Shown: positions 1 to 12,280 of the stretch, in pieces
Layout: every line of letters starts with the position of its first letter
How positions within the stretch are numbered: position 1 is the first letter of the stretch
Source: Branchiostoma floridae
Taxonomy: Eukaryota; Chordata; Leptocardii; Amphioxiformes; Branchiostomatidae
Direction of reading: 5' to 3'
NCBI RefSeq assembly: GCF_000003815.2
Contig: NC_049990.1
Span: forward strand, 9,935,539 to 9,999,538
Length of the DNA stretch: 64,000 nt
Made by a program: the position numbers and the translations under genes
The notes under the pieces: model-generated
Told to the model about the DNA's origin: nothing
What the model saw: the letters and a program-made list of their open reading frames with translations, nothing else
Databases searched by the model: none

Positions 1-255
1 ATTTTTTGGTTGTGTCAAGTGTGAATTACCCTCTTATGATTATGTTGACAGAAAAAATGTTTGTGTCTTCTTTCAACATCATTACTAGATAGAGTTTGAA
101 TACCAGCAGCAATGGGTAGAGTTGTAGTCCTCTGGATGGGATATTGACAAAGAGGTCCCTCTTGAAGAACACAGAACATGTATCATTAAAAGCAAGGGTT
201 TGTCCCAGTGTGAGACGACCAAACCAACCAGTCCTATGTCTTACACAGTTTGTTG

Positions 256-261
256 TTTATT
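256..261 (-). promoter_or_regulatory. Poly(A) signal AATAAA for the leftmost minus-strand gene
   Basis: The minus strand reads AATAAA about 85 bp past the TAG stop at 347-349. This is a sensible distance for a short 3' UTR. The first 240 bases of the window show no other gene that I can support. Confidence 0.4.
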
Positions 262-346
262 ACTGCCCATTGCTAGTGCTTACATATTACACAAAATAAA
301 AACAGTTGAAAATGACAGTTGAACAGACTTTTTTTACAACAGATAA

Positions 347-1039
347 CTACAAGGCGTACCTGAGCATATCTCCATCCAGCTGCACTCGTTCATACCGTTC
401 CCGCCGCGCCTGGCGACGCTCACGGAAGGCCTGACGACGACGAATCACGACTTGGCGGGCCTGAGGCAGCAGCCGCCCAATCAAGTCATCCCTTATATTC
501 AAGTCTGTGAATGACATAGATGGGAGAATTCAACAAAAGTCCACCGATAGCTACTGATAGTGAATATGAAAATGGTAGATTCTTTATGATCAGAAAATGA
601 ATTATTAGTTAATTTTTGACATCAAACGTAAAACAGAAAATGTGTATAGTTTCAGTAAACTTCTAACGTCATGGAAACTGATTTCAAATAACGTCACAAT
701 ATTACCACTAAAATTATTATATTATATCAAGCAACCACTTCTGACAACTTTCAATTCGCCCCCCTCCCACCTTTCGGTTGGCCAGTCTTCAAAACATAAA
801 CAGTGCGCTATCAACATACCAATCAAATGGTGATTATTGGTGATTTCTAACTTCTTCGCGTTACAGTACACATAATAAAGCTACTATGGAGGAATATCTT
901 GAGTGGCAAATCGCGAAAATAAATTTGTGTTATTCTTTTTTCCGACTCACCCCGGTCCAGATGACGGGCCTGTACAGGCACAGGAGGCGCGGGAAAAAAT
1001 CGGTTGTCTCTGTTCATCAGGGGTCCCTACTGCCGACAT
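347..1039 (-). CDS. Small Arg-rich protein, two-exon model (unrecognised)
   Basis: Exon 1 is 951-1039: the ATG opens MSAVGTPDEQRQ and the exon ends in phase 2 at a strong GTGAGT donor. The last exon ends at a TAG at 347-349. It encodes DDLIGRLLPQARQ followed by a very basic helix with a run of RRR and RR pairs, then DGDMLRYAL. Starting the last exon at 491 (after AAG) joins in frame and gives about 77 residues. The better-looking acceptor at 505-506 does not join in frame with exon 1, so a missed small exon or an alternative start is possible. I do not recognise the family. The basic helix could be a coiled coil or an organelle-associated segment. It is divergent to AGTRAP, with 471 bp between the two start codons. 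Confidence 0.42.
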
Positions 1040-1510
1040 GGAGGTCACACAGAGATGGCTGCCAACTCTCTACATCAGGGGAAAACTCAAGATATCTGAC
1101 AGAATGAGCTGACCGAAGGAAAAATGAAACTTTGGTGTAAAACAACGACACAAGTTCCTGGTTCTTCCTTCCTGGTTGGGACTTCGTGAGGTCAGATATC
1201 GTCTCGTACCCAGGACACGCCTCTCGTTCCCAATCTCAGAACACACCAAGTGGAATCTGGCATAGGGGTGTTAAAAAATAAGTGTACATTTATCATCGTT
1301 ATGATTTAATATGTCGTACTGGCATTGACGTATACCTTGCATTATTCCTCTTCTTAGCAAAAATCACTAAATATTTTTCCATGGATATTAGAGCCGTGTT
1401 TCCACAAACTCCGGGAAGAGACCAATGCAGTGACGTCATTTGCTTGCACAGACAGTCAGCCATCATCGTCACATGATTCCATTTACTCAGCTCGTAATAG
1501 TCTAACAGTC
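1040..1510. promoter_or_regulatory. Divergent promoter interval between the left gene and AGTRAP
   Basis: The 471 bp between two outward-facing start codons must contain both transcription starts if both gene models hold. I see no convincing TATA box, which fits a housekeeping-type bidirectional promoter. The assignment rests on position only. Confidence 0.4.
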
Positions 1511-4500
1511 ATGGCTCTGAACATGACTGTGGTCAACCTGAAGGTAGGTTTGCTACTGCATGGTGCAGTTTACGATGTTGTAGGGGTTCCCTAGTCGCTG
1601 GTGTGCCTGGAGTCTCAGTAGTTTAACAGTAGACGTTATCGTGAAGTCGCGTTGACATGTTTACTAGGGTGTTGATGTGCTACTGATCGATTGATGGGGA
1701 GGGGGGCCAAATTATTTACATGTGCTGGTGCAATATCCAAGCAGATGTGTTGCTTGTCGCGACTCTGTATGTTTTGCAATGATACATGTTTTATATTGAT
1801 CATCCTCACGTGGTGATGTAGTATGTAAGGAAAGCACAAAATGCTTGAAGGGGTAGCGAAAAAAGCATGGCAAAAGTGGGGTGGGGTCCAGATAATCAAG
1901 GAGCTCCTCTGAATGATATAACCATGTACATGTACTAGTAGTAGTATTACAGTGATAACTTTTTCAGGGTGTCAGGTAAATAACGCTTCATCCTGAAAAC
2001 TACTTGTGGTTGACTGTGCTGCAGCTCAAAATCCATTTTTCTGCATTTAACGTTACCTGCGCACCATACTAGTTTACTCATCTTTACCCGTACCACTGTT
2101 ATATCTCTGCTATTGGCGCATCGAAAAGCCTAGTACAGTAGTAAGCCAGTTAATTGCACAACGGATTACTGAACACTTCCATGAATTGCACGGAATCCCA
2201 AACCAGTTTGCTCCAGCTGAATATCTTTGCATTGATGCACCACCCGGATAATTGCAGTAAGCAAATGGTTATATAAGACGTCCTTGGTGCAATTAACCGG
2301 CTTCTACTGTAGTACTATTTGCAATCAGTGTTGCCACAGCCACGGTTGTCTGTTTCTTTGAGTTTGAGGAGGGAACTGATTTATTGATATTGATACTAAC
2401 TTAAAGTTAAACTTTGACTCTTAATGTGTACATTGTGTACGGAGGTGGGTTCGATGAAAGAGCTGGGCTGGGCCCCTGGCCTGTCTACCTGGCCTGTCTA
2501 CCTGGCCTGGCCATCACGTCAGGCCACCAAGATACCCCCATTCATACCCTCAGAAATTCTCAGCCTCTCATCTAGCTGCGCCCTCTAGCAGAATATAGAC
2601 AAATTGCCGAGAGCATGTACTTACTGCATTGTCAAGCCACCTACGAGCTAGTCTGTGTAACACAAACTCCGCTGTCCAGGGCTCTAACTGGCCGGCGGAT
2701 GTTTGGCGGGCTGCTATAAGCGAGATTTAATCAGGCTACCTACGAGCAAGATAAACTGATATCTATTCAACGTTACTTGTCTGAATTTAAATTTCTAAGG
2801 GTCTGCAAATAGATAAACAACAACCTTAAGGGAGATAGAAACGACGCTTGTGGTTGATGTTGAGAACAACGATACCATACACACAGTGTAACATTTGATC
2901 TAGTGGTAAACGTTATAACAGGCAGTTTGGCCAAACAAAGGAGGTCATATTTAGGTCACCACGTAACTGCAGGCCTGAGTATGGCAGAAACGGGTGCTGT
3001 CAGAGGATTGGACTTTGAATTGACATTTTCCCCTTCACGTCATCGAAGGTTTGAAGATTGAATATTTAGTCTTCAATGTTCATAACAAGGACTGACTGCT
3101 TTAAAACAAGGCTGGAATACAGCGGTTTGTTTTTCATTTAGCAAATGTTAGTTTAACACACTGCTTTAGGGATCTGATCCCCCAGACAACTCTCTAAGGG
3201 AACTAAGTGCCAAGCATGTGACCCCGGTCATCACAGGCGCTCCACCTGTCACGTCTCTTTTAATAAACCAGCAACAGGCGCTTGTCCAGGGACAAAATAC
3301 ATGTAGTTGATTGAGAGGCATAGTAATTGCTACTCTTTAGCGCTGTCAGAGAACTCAGCCTGGCCTGTCAGCCCGGCCCCTTGACTGGCCCTTTGAGGAA
3401 GTAAAAATATAACTCTGTCTGGGAGATATTAGGCCTTTCTACCAGCCAGAAATACAAGTACCACAGTTTGTGTCTTTTTGATCTGTCTTCGACTAGACCG
3501 TACAACAAAAAGAGAAGTAATGTTCATGACGTACTGTTTAGAGGTAAAACAACACTTTCCTCTCCCAGTCCCCGGAGCCAACAATCTCCACTCATTCCAA
3601 CACAGAGTTCCCCAGTTGTTTCTCTGACCCCTGTGTGACATCGAGGCCACAGAAATGGCTGGGGAGGGGAAACCCACCAGACCAAGAAACTCTGCGGAAA
3701 ACTTTGTACAGAAAGTACTGGAAAGTCTTAAATGACCGACTTGCCTGGTACGATCCTAGATATATGAAACAAGAAGAACAGAATGGATTAGGGAAGTAAC
3801 GTTATACCTGGATGGATTAGATGGAAGCAACTGCTTGGTTCCTGGTAGACACAGTCCAACAGATCAGAGTGTTAGAGAAATCAACCGTGTCTTACACAAA
3901 GTTACACTAGGTACACCAGCACTACCCAAGTTGTCAAAGGTTCCATACAAAGACCACAAGTTCTTCTGAACCATTACGTTTTTTAGTGTCAACTTAATAC
4001 AAGCAGATCCAAACTTGCGCTTTCCTGCTCTTTTCGTCACAGTATGTATCACACACGTCTATAGAAAAAATTATGTATTTTGCCCTGAGATTTTTCACAA
4101 CGTTGTTCTTAGACAGAACGCCCAAAATATAAGGCTAGAGAATACTTGCCCTTATACCCTAATACTTTCTGCCTGGTGTAAGACGCAGTCTGAGGCATGA
4201 TTTCTCTGACACTCTGCTCTGTTGGACTGTGTCTACCTGTAACCAGGTATCCACCAATTGTAACTCATATTCATGATCTTGTAGTTTTGTGCTTGTAGTT
4301 ATGATGGAGACTTTCTTGCCTTTATGATGTTATTTCTATGCTTATCTAATTAAGGCCACGTTAATTTGATTATATGGATGACATCCGTGCTTGCACCAAT
4401 TTTCGGCCATTTCCAAAAAAAAAAAAAGTTTTCGACCACACAATAAATTGTGCAAATCAGCTGTAAAATGAGCACAAATATTCCGTAGATTAAAAAAAAT

Positions 4501-7500
4501 AAATCAGAAAACAGATAACTAATGCCATAGAATGCCAAAATGAATCTACAGTCAAAGAATAAGATGTGAAAGGACACGAGGCAGAAAAAAACAATCTATT
4601 CTTGGTTGGGAGAGGTACCCGAGTACAGAAAATTCAGGTCCAGAGGATCATTTCCAGGTCCGGACATGAACCTGGACTTGATTGTCTGTGGAAACTTGAG
4701 AACTGGCAATACTCAAAACAATGGTAATTGGTCAATTTTGCTACAAAGGAATCTGTTTGGTGGATTATTGGACTCCCACTGCATTTTAAAATCCCATCTC
4801 CATGTAAGAAAGGCTAACTGTCTCTGTACCTTTGACTGTAGAAACTTGGTGCAATTGACTATAAACTCTACTTGACTTCGCTCTTGTTGTCTTCTTGCGA
4901 TACATACATTGAGACTGAATGATCAAAGTAGCTTATCCTAAATTTGTAATGTACTTCATTCAAGAACTGTATTTGGTGTATAACGTATTATTTTTAGAAT
5001 AACCGATGACATTCTCCAATCTGGAAACAGACCATAATTTTTCATTAGACCATTAAAGATTCTAATGGCTCACAAAAAGGCCTGTATAGCATTTTACCGG
5101 GCAGCAGTACAAAAGTCATAACAAAAACCTTTACCACCTACAATACTACATGCAAAACTATGGAAAAAGGGCTTTTAGAGTCTGATATTGCAAAACAATA
5201 TTATGAAAAAAATATAGATAACAGTGTGAGAACACTGTCCGGCTGTTCTTTGACACGGCAGGTTGTGAGGACCAGATGCCAAATCTTGCAGGGAAGGAGT
5301 AGTTGCTCTCTGGCTAGCGCTCAGCGGCTGTGCCCCGATTTTCTGCTCCAGCCAGAATCTCCCCAAGGGCAAGATGGTGAAGCTGAAACATGCGCTCTGG
5401 AGAACGGTTGGGGGTTTAAACAAAAAAATCAAGGAAAACGTTGCTTCACCCTAGATATATAACGTTAATAAAGACACAAACTATGGTACTTTTCTACAGA
5501 TACTTTTCTAGTGTGATAAATACTGTGACGAAAAGAGCAGAAAAGTGCGAGATTGGTTTAGAAGAACATATGGTTCAGAAGAACTTGTGGTCTTTGGATG
5601 GCACCTTTGACAACTTGGGTAGTGCTGGTGAACTTAGTGTAAGACACAGTCAGGCATGATTCCTCCAACACTCTGCTCTGTCGGACTGTGTCTACCAGGA
5701 ACCAAGCATTTGTTTCCATCTAATCCATCCAGGTATAACGTTACTTCCCTAATCCAATCTGTTCTTCTTGTTTTACATATCTAGGATCGTACCAGGCAAG
5801 TCGGTCATTTAAGACTTTCCAGTACTTTCTGTACAAAGTTTTCCGAAGAGCAGAGTTTCTTGGTCTGGTGGGTTTCCCCTCCCCAGCCATTTCTGTGGCC
5901 TCGATGTCACACAGGGGTCAGAGAAACAACTGGGGAACTCTGTGTTGGAATGAGTGGAGATTGTTGGCTCCGGGGACTGGGAGAGGAAAGTGTTGTTTTA
6001 CCTCAAACAGCACGTCATGAACATTACTTCTCTTTTTGTTGTACGGTCTAGTCGAAGACAGATCAAAAAGACACAAACTGTGGTACTTGTATTTCTGGCT
6101 GGTAGAAAGGCCTAATACCTCCCAGACAGAGTTATATTTTTACTTCCTCAAAGGGCCAGTCAAGGGGCCGGGCTGACAGGCCAGGCTGAGTTCTCTGACA
6201 GCGCTAAAGAGTAGCAATTACTATGCCTCTCAATCAACTACATATGTATTTTGTCCCTGGACAAGCGCCTGTTGCTGGTTTATTAAAAGAGACGTGACAG
6301 GTGTCTGAGATGACCGGGGTCACATGCTTGGCACTTAGATCCCTTAGAGAGTTGTCTGGGGGATCGGATCCCTAAAGCAGTGTGTTTAACTAACATTTGC
6401 TAAATGAAAAACAAACCGCTGTATTCCAGCCTTGTTTTAAAGCAGTCAGTCCTTGTTATGTACATTGAAGACTAAATATTCAATCTTCAAACCTTCGATG
6501 ACGTGAAGGGGAAAATGTCAAGTCAAAGTCCAATCCTCTGACAGCACCCGTTTCTGCCATACTCAGGCCTGCAGTTACGTGGTGACCTAAATATGACCTC
6601 CTTTGTTTGGCCAAACTGCCTGTTATAACAGATCAAATGTTACACTGTGTATATGGTATCGTTGTTCTCAACATCAACCACAAGCGTCGTTTCTATCTCC
6701 CTTAATGTTGTTGTTTATCTATTTGCAGACCCTTAGAAATTTAAATTCAGACAAGTAACGTTGAATAGATATCAGTTTATCTTGCTCGTAGGTGGCTTGA
6801 CAATGCAGTAAGTACATGCTCTCGGCAATTTGTCTATATTCTGCTAGAGGGCGCAGCTAGATGAGAGGCTGAGAATTTCTGAGGGTATGAATGGGGGTAT
6901 CTTGGTGGCCTGACGTGATGGCCAGGCCAGGTAGACAGGCCAGGTAGACAGGCCAGGGGCCCAGCCCAGCTCTTTCATCGAACCCTACGGAGGTCATCAT
7001 ACATTCAGGTGGCGCTTGTTGCAATATTTAACATTTACAGTACAATACTTAATGTTATGTGTCAATAATTTGTTGTTTATTTATTGGTATGTTGTTTTTA
7101 TTTGCAGGCCATAGTCTTAGGACATTGGGTGCTCACAGTCTGGTAAGTTTCCTTGTTTACTAAGTAAGGCACAATGTTTAAAAGATTGCAAATGATGTGT
7201 TGCTAACAGCTATGTTGTTGTTGTTGTTGTTGTCCTTGCTTAACGTCTAATTCTGCGCTAGATGTGGACTCCAGGCTAGACTCAAGGTACTGTTCTCATC
7301 TAGGTGCTTAACAGCTAGCTCAAAGATAATATGAATTTCTTATAGTCACTCAGCATGCTGGGAAAGTTACATGCCACGAAAATTAGAAATTTTCTTTTTT
7401 CTACAGGGCATGTATGGGAGGTGCGATACAATGGCTGCCAGCCTCCTACCAGTGGTGCAACTTCACTGTGTTAGCTGTGGGAGTCTGGGCAGTGGCACAG

Positions 7501-8921
7501 AAGGACTCAGTAGATGCTATCTTCATGGTAGGTCACAACATGGATGTTTGAACTGTTGGGAGTGAAATATCTTGCATATCTTGCTCTCACTTGTTGCAAT
7601 CATTTGATTCAGCCAAAGACATTATATTTGATTCAGCTCTACCAATGAAACAGCGTCCTAATTGTTCAACTGTTTTTTAGTTCCTTGCAGGCATGACAAT
7701 TAGTATCCTTCTAGACATCATCCACTTTGGGATCTACTACGGCAGATCTATCCAGAACCAGAATGGTATGTAGGATACCTTTAGTCTTACCACTGAAAAT
7801 TGAAATGTACATATATATTAGGAATGAGTAAAGAATCTTGGTGGGTGGGGTGGTATGGGATATTTTATTTGTTTGTATTATTTAAATTAAATGTTGCAAA
7901 AAATAGTACAAAGGGGAAGAAAAGGCCAAAAAGACTGACAAACCATAAAAGAATACTTGCGCCTTGCTTTTTGAGTTGCTATGTGATAATTTTTGTTCAA
8001 TCTCCTTGCATTTGGGATTATGTACTCATTCAAATGTACATGACTGATGTTGTATTTCCCCCACTACAGCTCAGCCTTCAGTGCGAGATGAGTTCAGATT
8101 TGCTGTTGGGTATCCTTGTGAAAGTTTCATAGTATTGTCTAACCTTCCTAATGTTGCACATACAGTTGAACTATATGTATTGCTGATATCTAACAATTCT
8201 AATGTATAACAGTAGAAATGTGCTATCTGATTGGAAAGGCAACCTTTGGTATAGTACATCCTTGACCCTGACCTTGTAGCATGGCCATTCTGAACCTGAT
8301 CCTGAAGCCCTTCACCTGTCTGCTGCTGTACCAGATGTACCGTGAGAGAGGAGGGGAGATGTACATGAACTTTGGTAAGTACACAATGTAGGTTTGGTTA
8401 AAAAAAACACCCCAATAGCAGAAGCATAGTAAGCGAGTGAAGTATCGTTTTTGGCTCTTGGGTCTGCAAGCCTCAATATTCATAATAGAAATGCATTAGA
8501 CAGAGCCAGCAAGAAATTTAGCCTGGGTGCCATCTGACCTACAGGAGCACCTATACATTGTACTCCTTCAAAACTAATAAGAATACCATCCTATTTATTA
8601 CTAGGGCTCCTATACTTGTATGGGAGCTTTGGTAGTAAATCCAACCGCTCTTGAGAAATTCACAATATTGGGTATAACACGAAATTTACCAAAATTAAAA
8701 AATATTTCATGGAGGTGTGAGGTCTTTAATTTTTGTTGCATAATGGCAAGGACGTTATATCAGACCTTGATAATGGAAGTCTTGTTGTTATTTTTGTAGA
8801 TGCTGCCCAGGAGAGGTATGGCCCACTGGACAGCTCCACAGAAATCCCCCCACCCCCACAGCCTGTCCCCCCACCCCCTCAGCAGAAAGGGCCATCCTAC
8901 ATGTACCAGGACGTGCCATGA
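1511..8921 (+). CDS. AGTRAP: AGTRAP: angiotensin II type-1 receptor-associated protein ortholog
   Basis: Seven coding exons: 1511-1543, 7108-7142, 7407-7527, 7681-7765, 8070-8109, 8280-8374, 8800-8921. All have GT/AG borders and matching phases, giving 176 residues (human is about 159). The start MALNMTVVNLK and the motifs LGHWVLTVWACM, VLAVGVWAVAQKDSVDAI, FLAGMTISILLDI and LYQMYRERGGE are diagnostic of the family. It is a small multi-pass membrane protein with hydrophobic segments in exons 2-3, 4 and 6. In vertebrates it binds the AT1 receptor tail and promotes its internalisation. The C-terminal exon is proline-rich (PPPPQPVPPPPQQ) and ends at TGA 8919-8921. Exon 4 must start at 7681 after TTTTTAG, because the later CAG (7690) would shift the frame. 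Intron 1 is 5.56 kb and contains the foldback element. Confidence 0.93.
1544..2437. other. AGTRAP intron 1, left part, no gene seen
   Basis: This follows the GTAGGT donor after exon 1. The open frames on either strand are short, without recognisable motifs or a coding pattern. Confidence 0.5.
2447..4070. repeat. Left inverted arm of the foldback element
   Basis: Reverse complement of about 5490-6985. Open frames in the arm (for example minus 3429-3677) have no recognisable domain and are treated as chance. Confidence 0.85.
4350..4905 (-). repeat. Fragment of a TIR-MITE family nested in the foldback spacer
   Basis: Starts with the terminal motif GGCCACGTTAATTTGATTAT and matches the reverse complement of 60568-61103 through the oligo-A block, the CAGGTCCAGAGGATC segment and GACTTCGCTCTTGTTGTCTTC. 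The far end of the element is missing, so it is a truncated copy. Confidence 0.75.
5490..6985. repeat. Right inverted arm of the foldback element
   Basis: Matches the left arm in inverted orientation, with scattered substitutions and small indels. The outer end CATCGAACCC abuts the 9-bp target duplication. Confidence 0.85.
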
Positions 8922-9232
8922 TAGGTGAACATGACCTTCAGGTTTTCTCTTCAACCAGCACAACTGTCTACTCTACAGGTTGTTATATACATTAGGTAGT
9001 CCTAAGATTGAAGTATGCTACTGTGTGCTGGTTGAAATGTAACCCAATCCCATGACTCAAATTGGTAAAGCACAGTTACACACCTGTAATAAGCCCTAGG
9101 AAAATTTATGTGTTTGTTTCAAATTACGGTTGTGTAAAATAGAGTCAATAGGTAAGGATCATTGCAAAGCCTTAACCTGTTGAGAGAGTGTGAAATATAG
9201 GAAGTCTGTGAGACAACTTGCAAGACTACATA
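8922..9232. other. AGTRAP 3' flank, probable 3' UTR
   Basis: Non-coding sequence between the AGTRAP stop and the mariner relic. No clear AATAAA lies within it, so the true transcript end may be further downstream. Confidence 0.4.
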
Positions 9233-9810
9233 CGAGGGGCGTTCAAGAAGTAATCCACCTGACCCATTTCCCAAAGGAGGAGATTAATGAAACTTGGTGC
9301 AGTTATTAGTCTTTCTCTTCATAGGAATCACCCAGAGTTATGCATTTCTACCATCGTTTGATGCAGCTCTGTACACCGTTTTTGTAGGACGCCCCAGGTT
9401 GGTCCTGCAACAGATGCCTCATCAATGGCAGAAGAGGGACGACCAGGTCTGGGAGCTGTTTCCACAGACTTCCGGCCATGTTTGAATTCACAATGCCAGC
9501 GTTTTACAAGGTCATATGATGGGGAATCATCACCATAAGTTTCTTTTATTTCATCAAAAGTCTCATTTGGTATGCGTCCTTTCAAATACAAAAACCGGAT
9601 CACTGCGCGACATTCAACTGGCTCCATTTCACACCTGGTCCATTTCACACCTGACTCAGTTCAAACACCTTTAAATCAAAAACCAAAATTAGTTCAGAGC
9701 TGTTTTTTGCAACATAACCCATAGAGATATGAATCATTACATATGCAAAATTTCATCTAGATCAGACAACTGGAAGTGGGTCAGGTGGATTACTTCTTGA
9801 ACGCCCCTCG
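9233..9810 (-). mobile_element. Internally deleted mariner-family element
   Basis: Perfect terminal inverted repeats of about 33 bp (9233-9265 and 9778-9810) begin CGAGGGGCGTTCAAGAAG and are flanked by TA on both sides (9231-9232, 9811-9812), the Tc1/mariner signature. Intact TIRs around only 578 bp point to a recent MITE-like deletion derivative of a longer autonomous copy. Confidence 0.93.
9328..9648 (-). pseudogene. Truncated mariner transposase (N-terminal HTH only)
   Basis: The 106-residue frame contains a mariner-type helix-turn-helix: VECRAVIRFLYLKG, then ETFDEIKETYGDDS and VKRWHCEFKHGRKS, ending in the PRPGRPSS linker. The DDE/DDD catalytic domain is gone and the frame runs into unrelated residues before its stop. 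It cannot catalyse transposition; a DNA-binding remnant is the most it could make. Confidence 0.85.
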
Positions 9811-12280
9811 TAGAATTTCAGATGTCAGATCGAAACTTTTATCCCTGCCAACAGTTGAATCCTAAAAAGAAAGACTATGGTTCGGCAGATTTTTGCTAGG
9901 GTTTTCAGGAAACCGTAAACACAACATTTTCCTAGGCCTATCCGCTATTCACTGCTGTTGTTTTGTGCAGGGCTCTCTTTGTCGATTGTTCATCTGTTGC
10001 TGGATAGAATTTTGCTATCCTGGAGCATTACATGTACATGTATGTGTACTGTTAGACAAACAAAATTCAAAACTCTGTGACATTTTCATCAGATTGTAGA
10101 TAGTGCCACATGTTTGTTTTTTTTTTAAACTTGAAATGAGGCCATTTGAAGTTTGTCCCCTTAGAATGAAGGAAATACCAGTTTTCTTTATTAACTTGTG
10201 ACATTTTCATTAGATCATCTACACTGCCACATCACTTTTACAAACTTGAAACTAAGCAAATTGAAAACATAACACGAAATAATAGCATTTTCAAACATGA
10301 CACTGAATTCCCAAGGGAGACATGAAATGAACCCTTGCTGTAGATTTTATTTGTAGCGGTCACCATCATCACCTCCATATGGCATGCTACTGTAGATAGT
10401 TTTTTAAATGAAACAACGAGCTATCTAAAATGATATCCTGGAGCTTTGTTAGGTTTTCTGTTAGGTTCTGAAATGCCCCTTGTTCTGCAGTGTCCAATAT
10501 CTTGCCACTACTAAAGCTGGAGAGAGCTCTGTTTGTTTGTGACAGCACCTTTGACTACCTTCCATGTTTGTACCTTTGTTTATTCATGAGAAACTCTTGT
10601 CAGCCTTCAGGCACCTTTTCTTCAAGGTTATGAGAGAGGAGTTAAAGATCAGATAAAAGATCATACATGTATAAGTTAGTATAACCTTGGGATTTCTTTT
10701 CATGTATCATTATTGTGAGGCTGCTATTGATACTGTGGGTCTTGTATCGTTTTCAACTGAATGGTAATTAGATGTATATCTTATATGGTGAAGTGGTCAT
10801 TGATATCTATATATATTAAGCAGGGTGAGAAGTTCCATGTATAAGCTTGTTTTAGTATGACATGTGTGAGATATAATATAACCCTAGAGCTAGTTGTTCT
10901 TTTCCACAGATGTATTGCATATCAAAATTTAATTTAGAACAGGGCTTGTGCAAAATATTGTAGCTTGAAGGATAGCTTTAATATAATGTTGCAGTAGATA
11001 TCCTTATTGTCCATAAGGCTTTCTATATTTTCTACATTTAAGCAGTCCATGCTGTAACAGATATCGTGAATTAATGTAACATTGTAGAGACTTATCCTCA
11101 TGGTAAGAGGACATTTTAAGGTGGTGAACATTGTGTCGTGGGTACATTTGTAATAACACATTGCAAGATAAAACGTGTTCAGGGTGGGAATAATTTCAGT
11201 GGGAGCTTGCAAAAAATGGGAACGTCAAACCACAGTGTGTATTTCACTATTTACTGTTTAGTAAGCAAATGGCTTGATTCTACTCGGAATATATATAAAT
11301 ATGATATTATCTTGTCATTGAGGAATTGTAGAGAAGAATGAATTTTTCACCATGGTGAGATAAAAGACAGTAAATTACACTAAAGTTAACTGTTAGAGAT
11401 AGCTATACTCAGAGTAGAGTCTGTAACTAGATGTTGTCAATCATGCCATAAAGGGAAAAATAAAGTTTTGAGGACAACTATTGTGACAGACAAATTCTAG
11501 GTGTTCTGTCATGTGTTTATGTTTGAGTAGCTACTGAAACACTACATGTATGTGTACAAGGTGCTATGTAATTACGTTTCATGTGCCATAGAGACTAAAG
11601 TCAGTTGACTGTGCACAGAAGCTTGTGCACATATCAGGAATTCGTCTTATACTAATAGATTAAATGAGTTCTCCGTGGTATTGACTTTTTTGGTACTTCT
11701 ATTCATCTTCAAAGCACACTTTTTGTGTTAACTACTAGTAGGTTTTTTACCTGGGCAGGGGGCTTTGCCCAATAAAGTATAGCTGAAGTAGAAAAAGAAA
11801 AAGGTTAGAACAGGGTTATGTATACATTGTACTATTTTTTGGCAGACGGAGAAGCACACAACAAAGTATGTATACATGTGTAGTAGTAGTGGCCTGACTA
11901 AATCACGTTTTAAGTGGCTTGCCCGAGAGTAGCCACCCCTACAGGTCAATAACCCAAGCCAGGAGAGACTGCAGACATTTCAAGGCTCTTTTTGAATAAT
12001 CATTCCAAGTACTTCTTGGTGCTTTTTGTCTAATATCAAACAAAGCCTTGAGGGGCAGATTTGTCTGGTAAATGCAATCAGCGTAGTAGTTTCAGTACTG
12101 TAGTGATGTGCAGTCCAGGTGCCGAGCTTGTGAAGTGTTGGACACAGAGGAGGCAAGTGGGCATTTGATCGACAGCAGTAGCTGGTTTGCGTTGTCAAAG
12201 GTGCTGACTAAATACACAACCTCAGGTTAGTGTTCTGCATGTCTATCTAGCAGGGATGTGGTTTTGAAAGGATAGTCAGG
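9811..12280. other. Gene-free interval between the mariner relic and the LRR gene
   Basis: AT-rich with only short open frames (for example minus 10934-11212). It may contain the distal AGTRAP 3' UTR; an AATAAA occurs near 11458. I found no upstream exon for the LRR gene. Confidence 0.4.

Larger units (their letters stand above)
2447..6985. mobile_element. Foldback-type transposon with 1.6-kb inverted arms and a 9-bp TSD
   Basis: The left arm (about 2447-4070) and right arm (about 5490-6985) are near-identical inverted copies. The outer ends start GGGTTCGATGAAAGAGCTGG. The direct repeat TACGGAGGT flanks both sides exactly (2438-2446 and 6986-6994), so this is a single 4539-bp insertion. Arm similarity is high for about 1.5 kb and decays inward. 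The spacer holds a partial direct copy of the inner arm (about 4150-4260 against 5620-5720) and a fragment of another repeat (4350-4905). No transposase frame is evident, so it is non-autonomous. A 9-bp duplication is typical of Mutator-like transposases, but that assignment is inference. Confidence 0.9.

Noticed and set aside
951-1039. DMAC1/TMEM261-like identity for the left gene from its Cys-rich exon 1
   Set aside because: The cysteine spacing and the following exon do not match that family, so no name is given.
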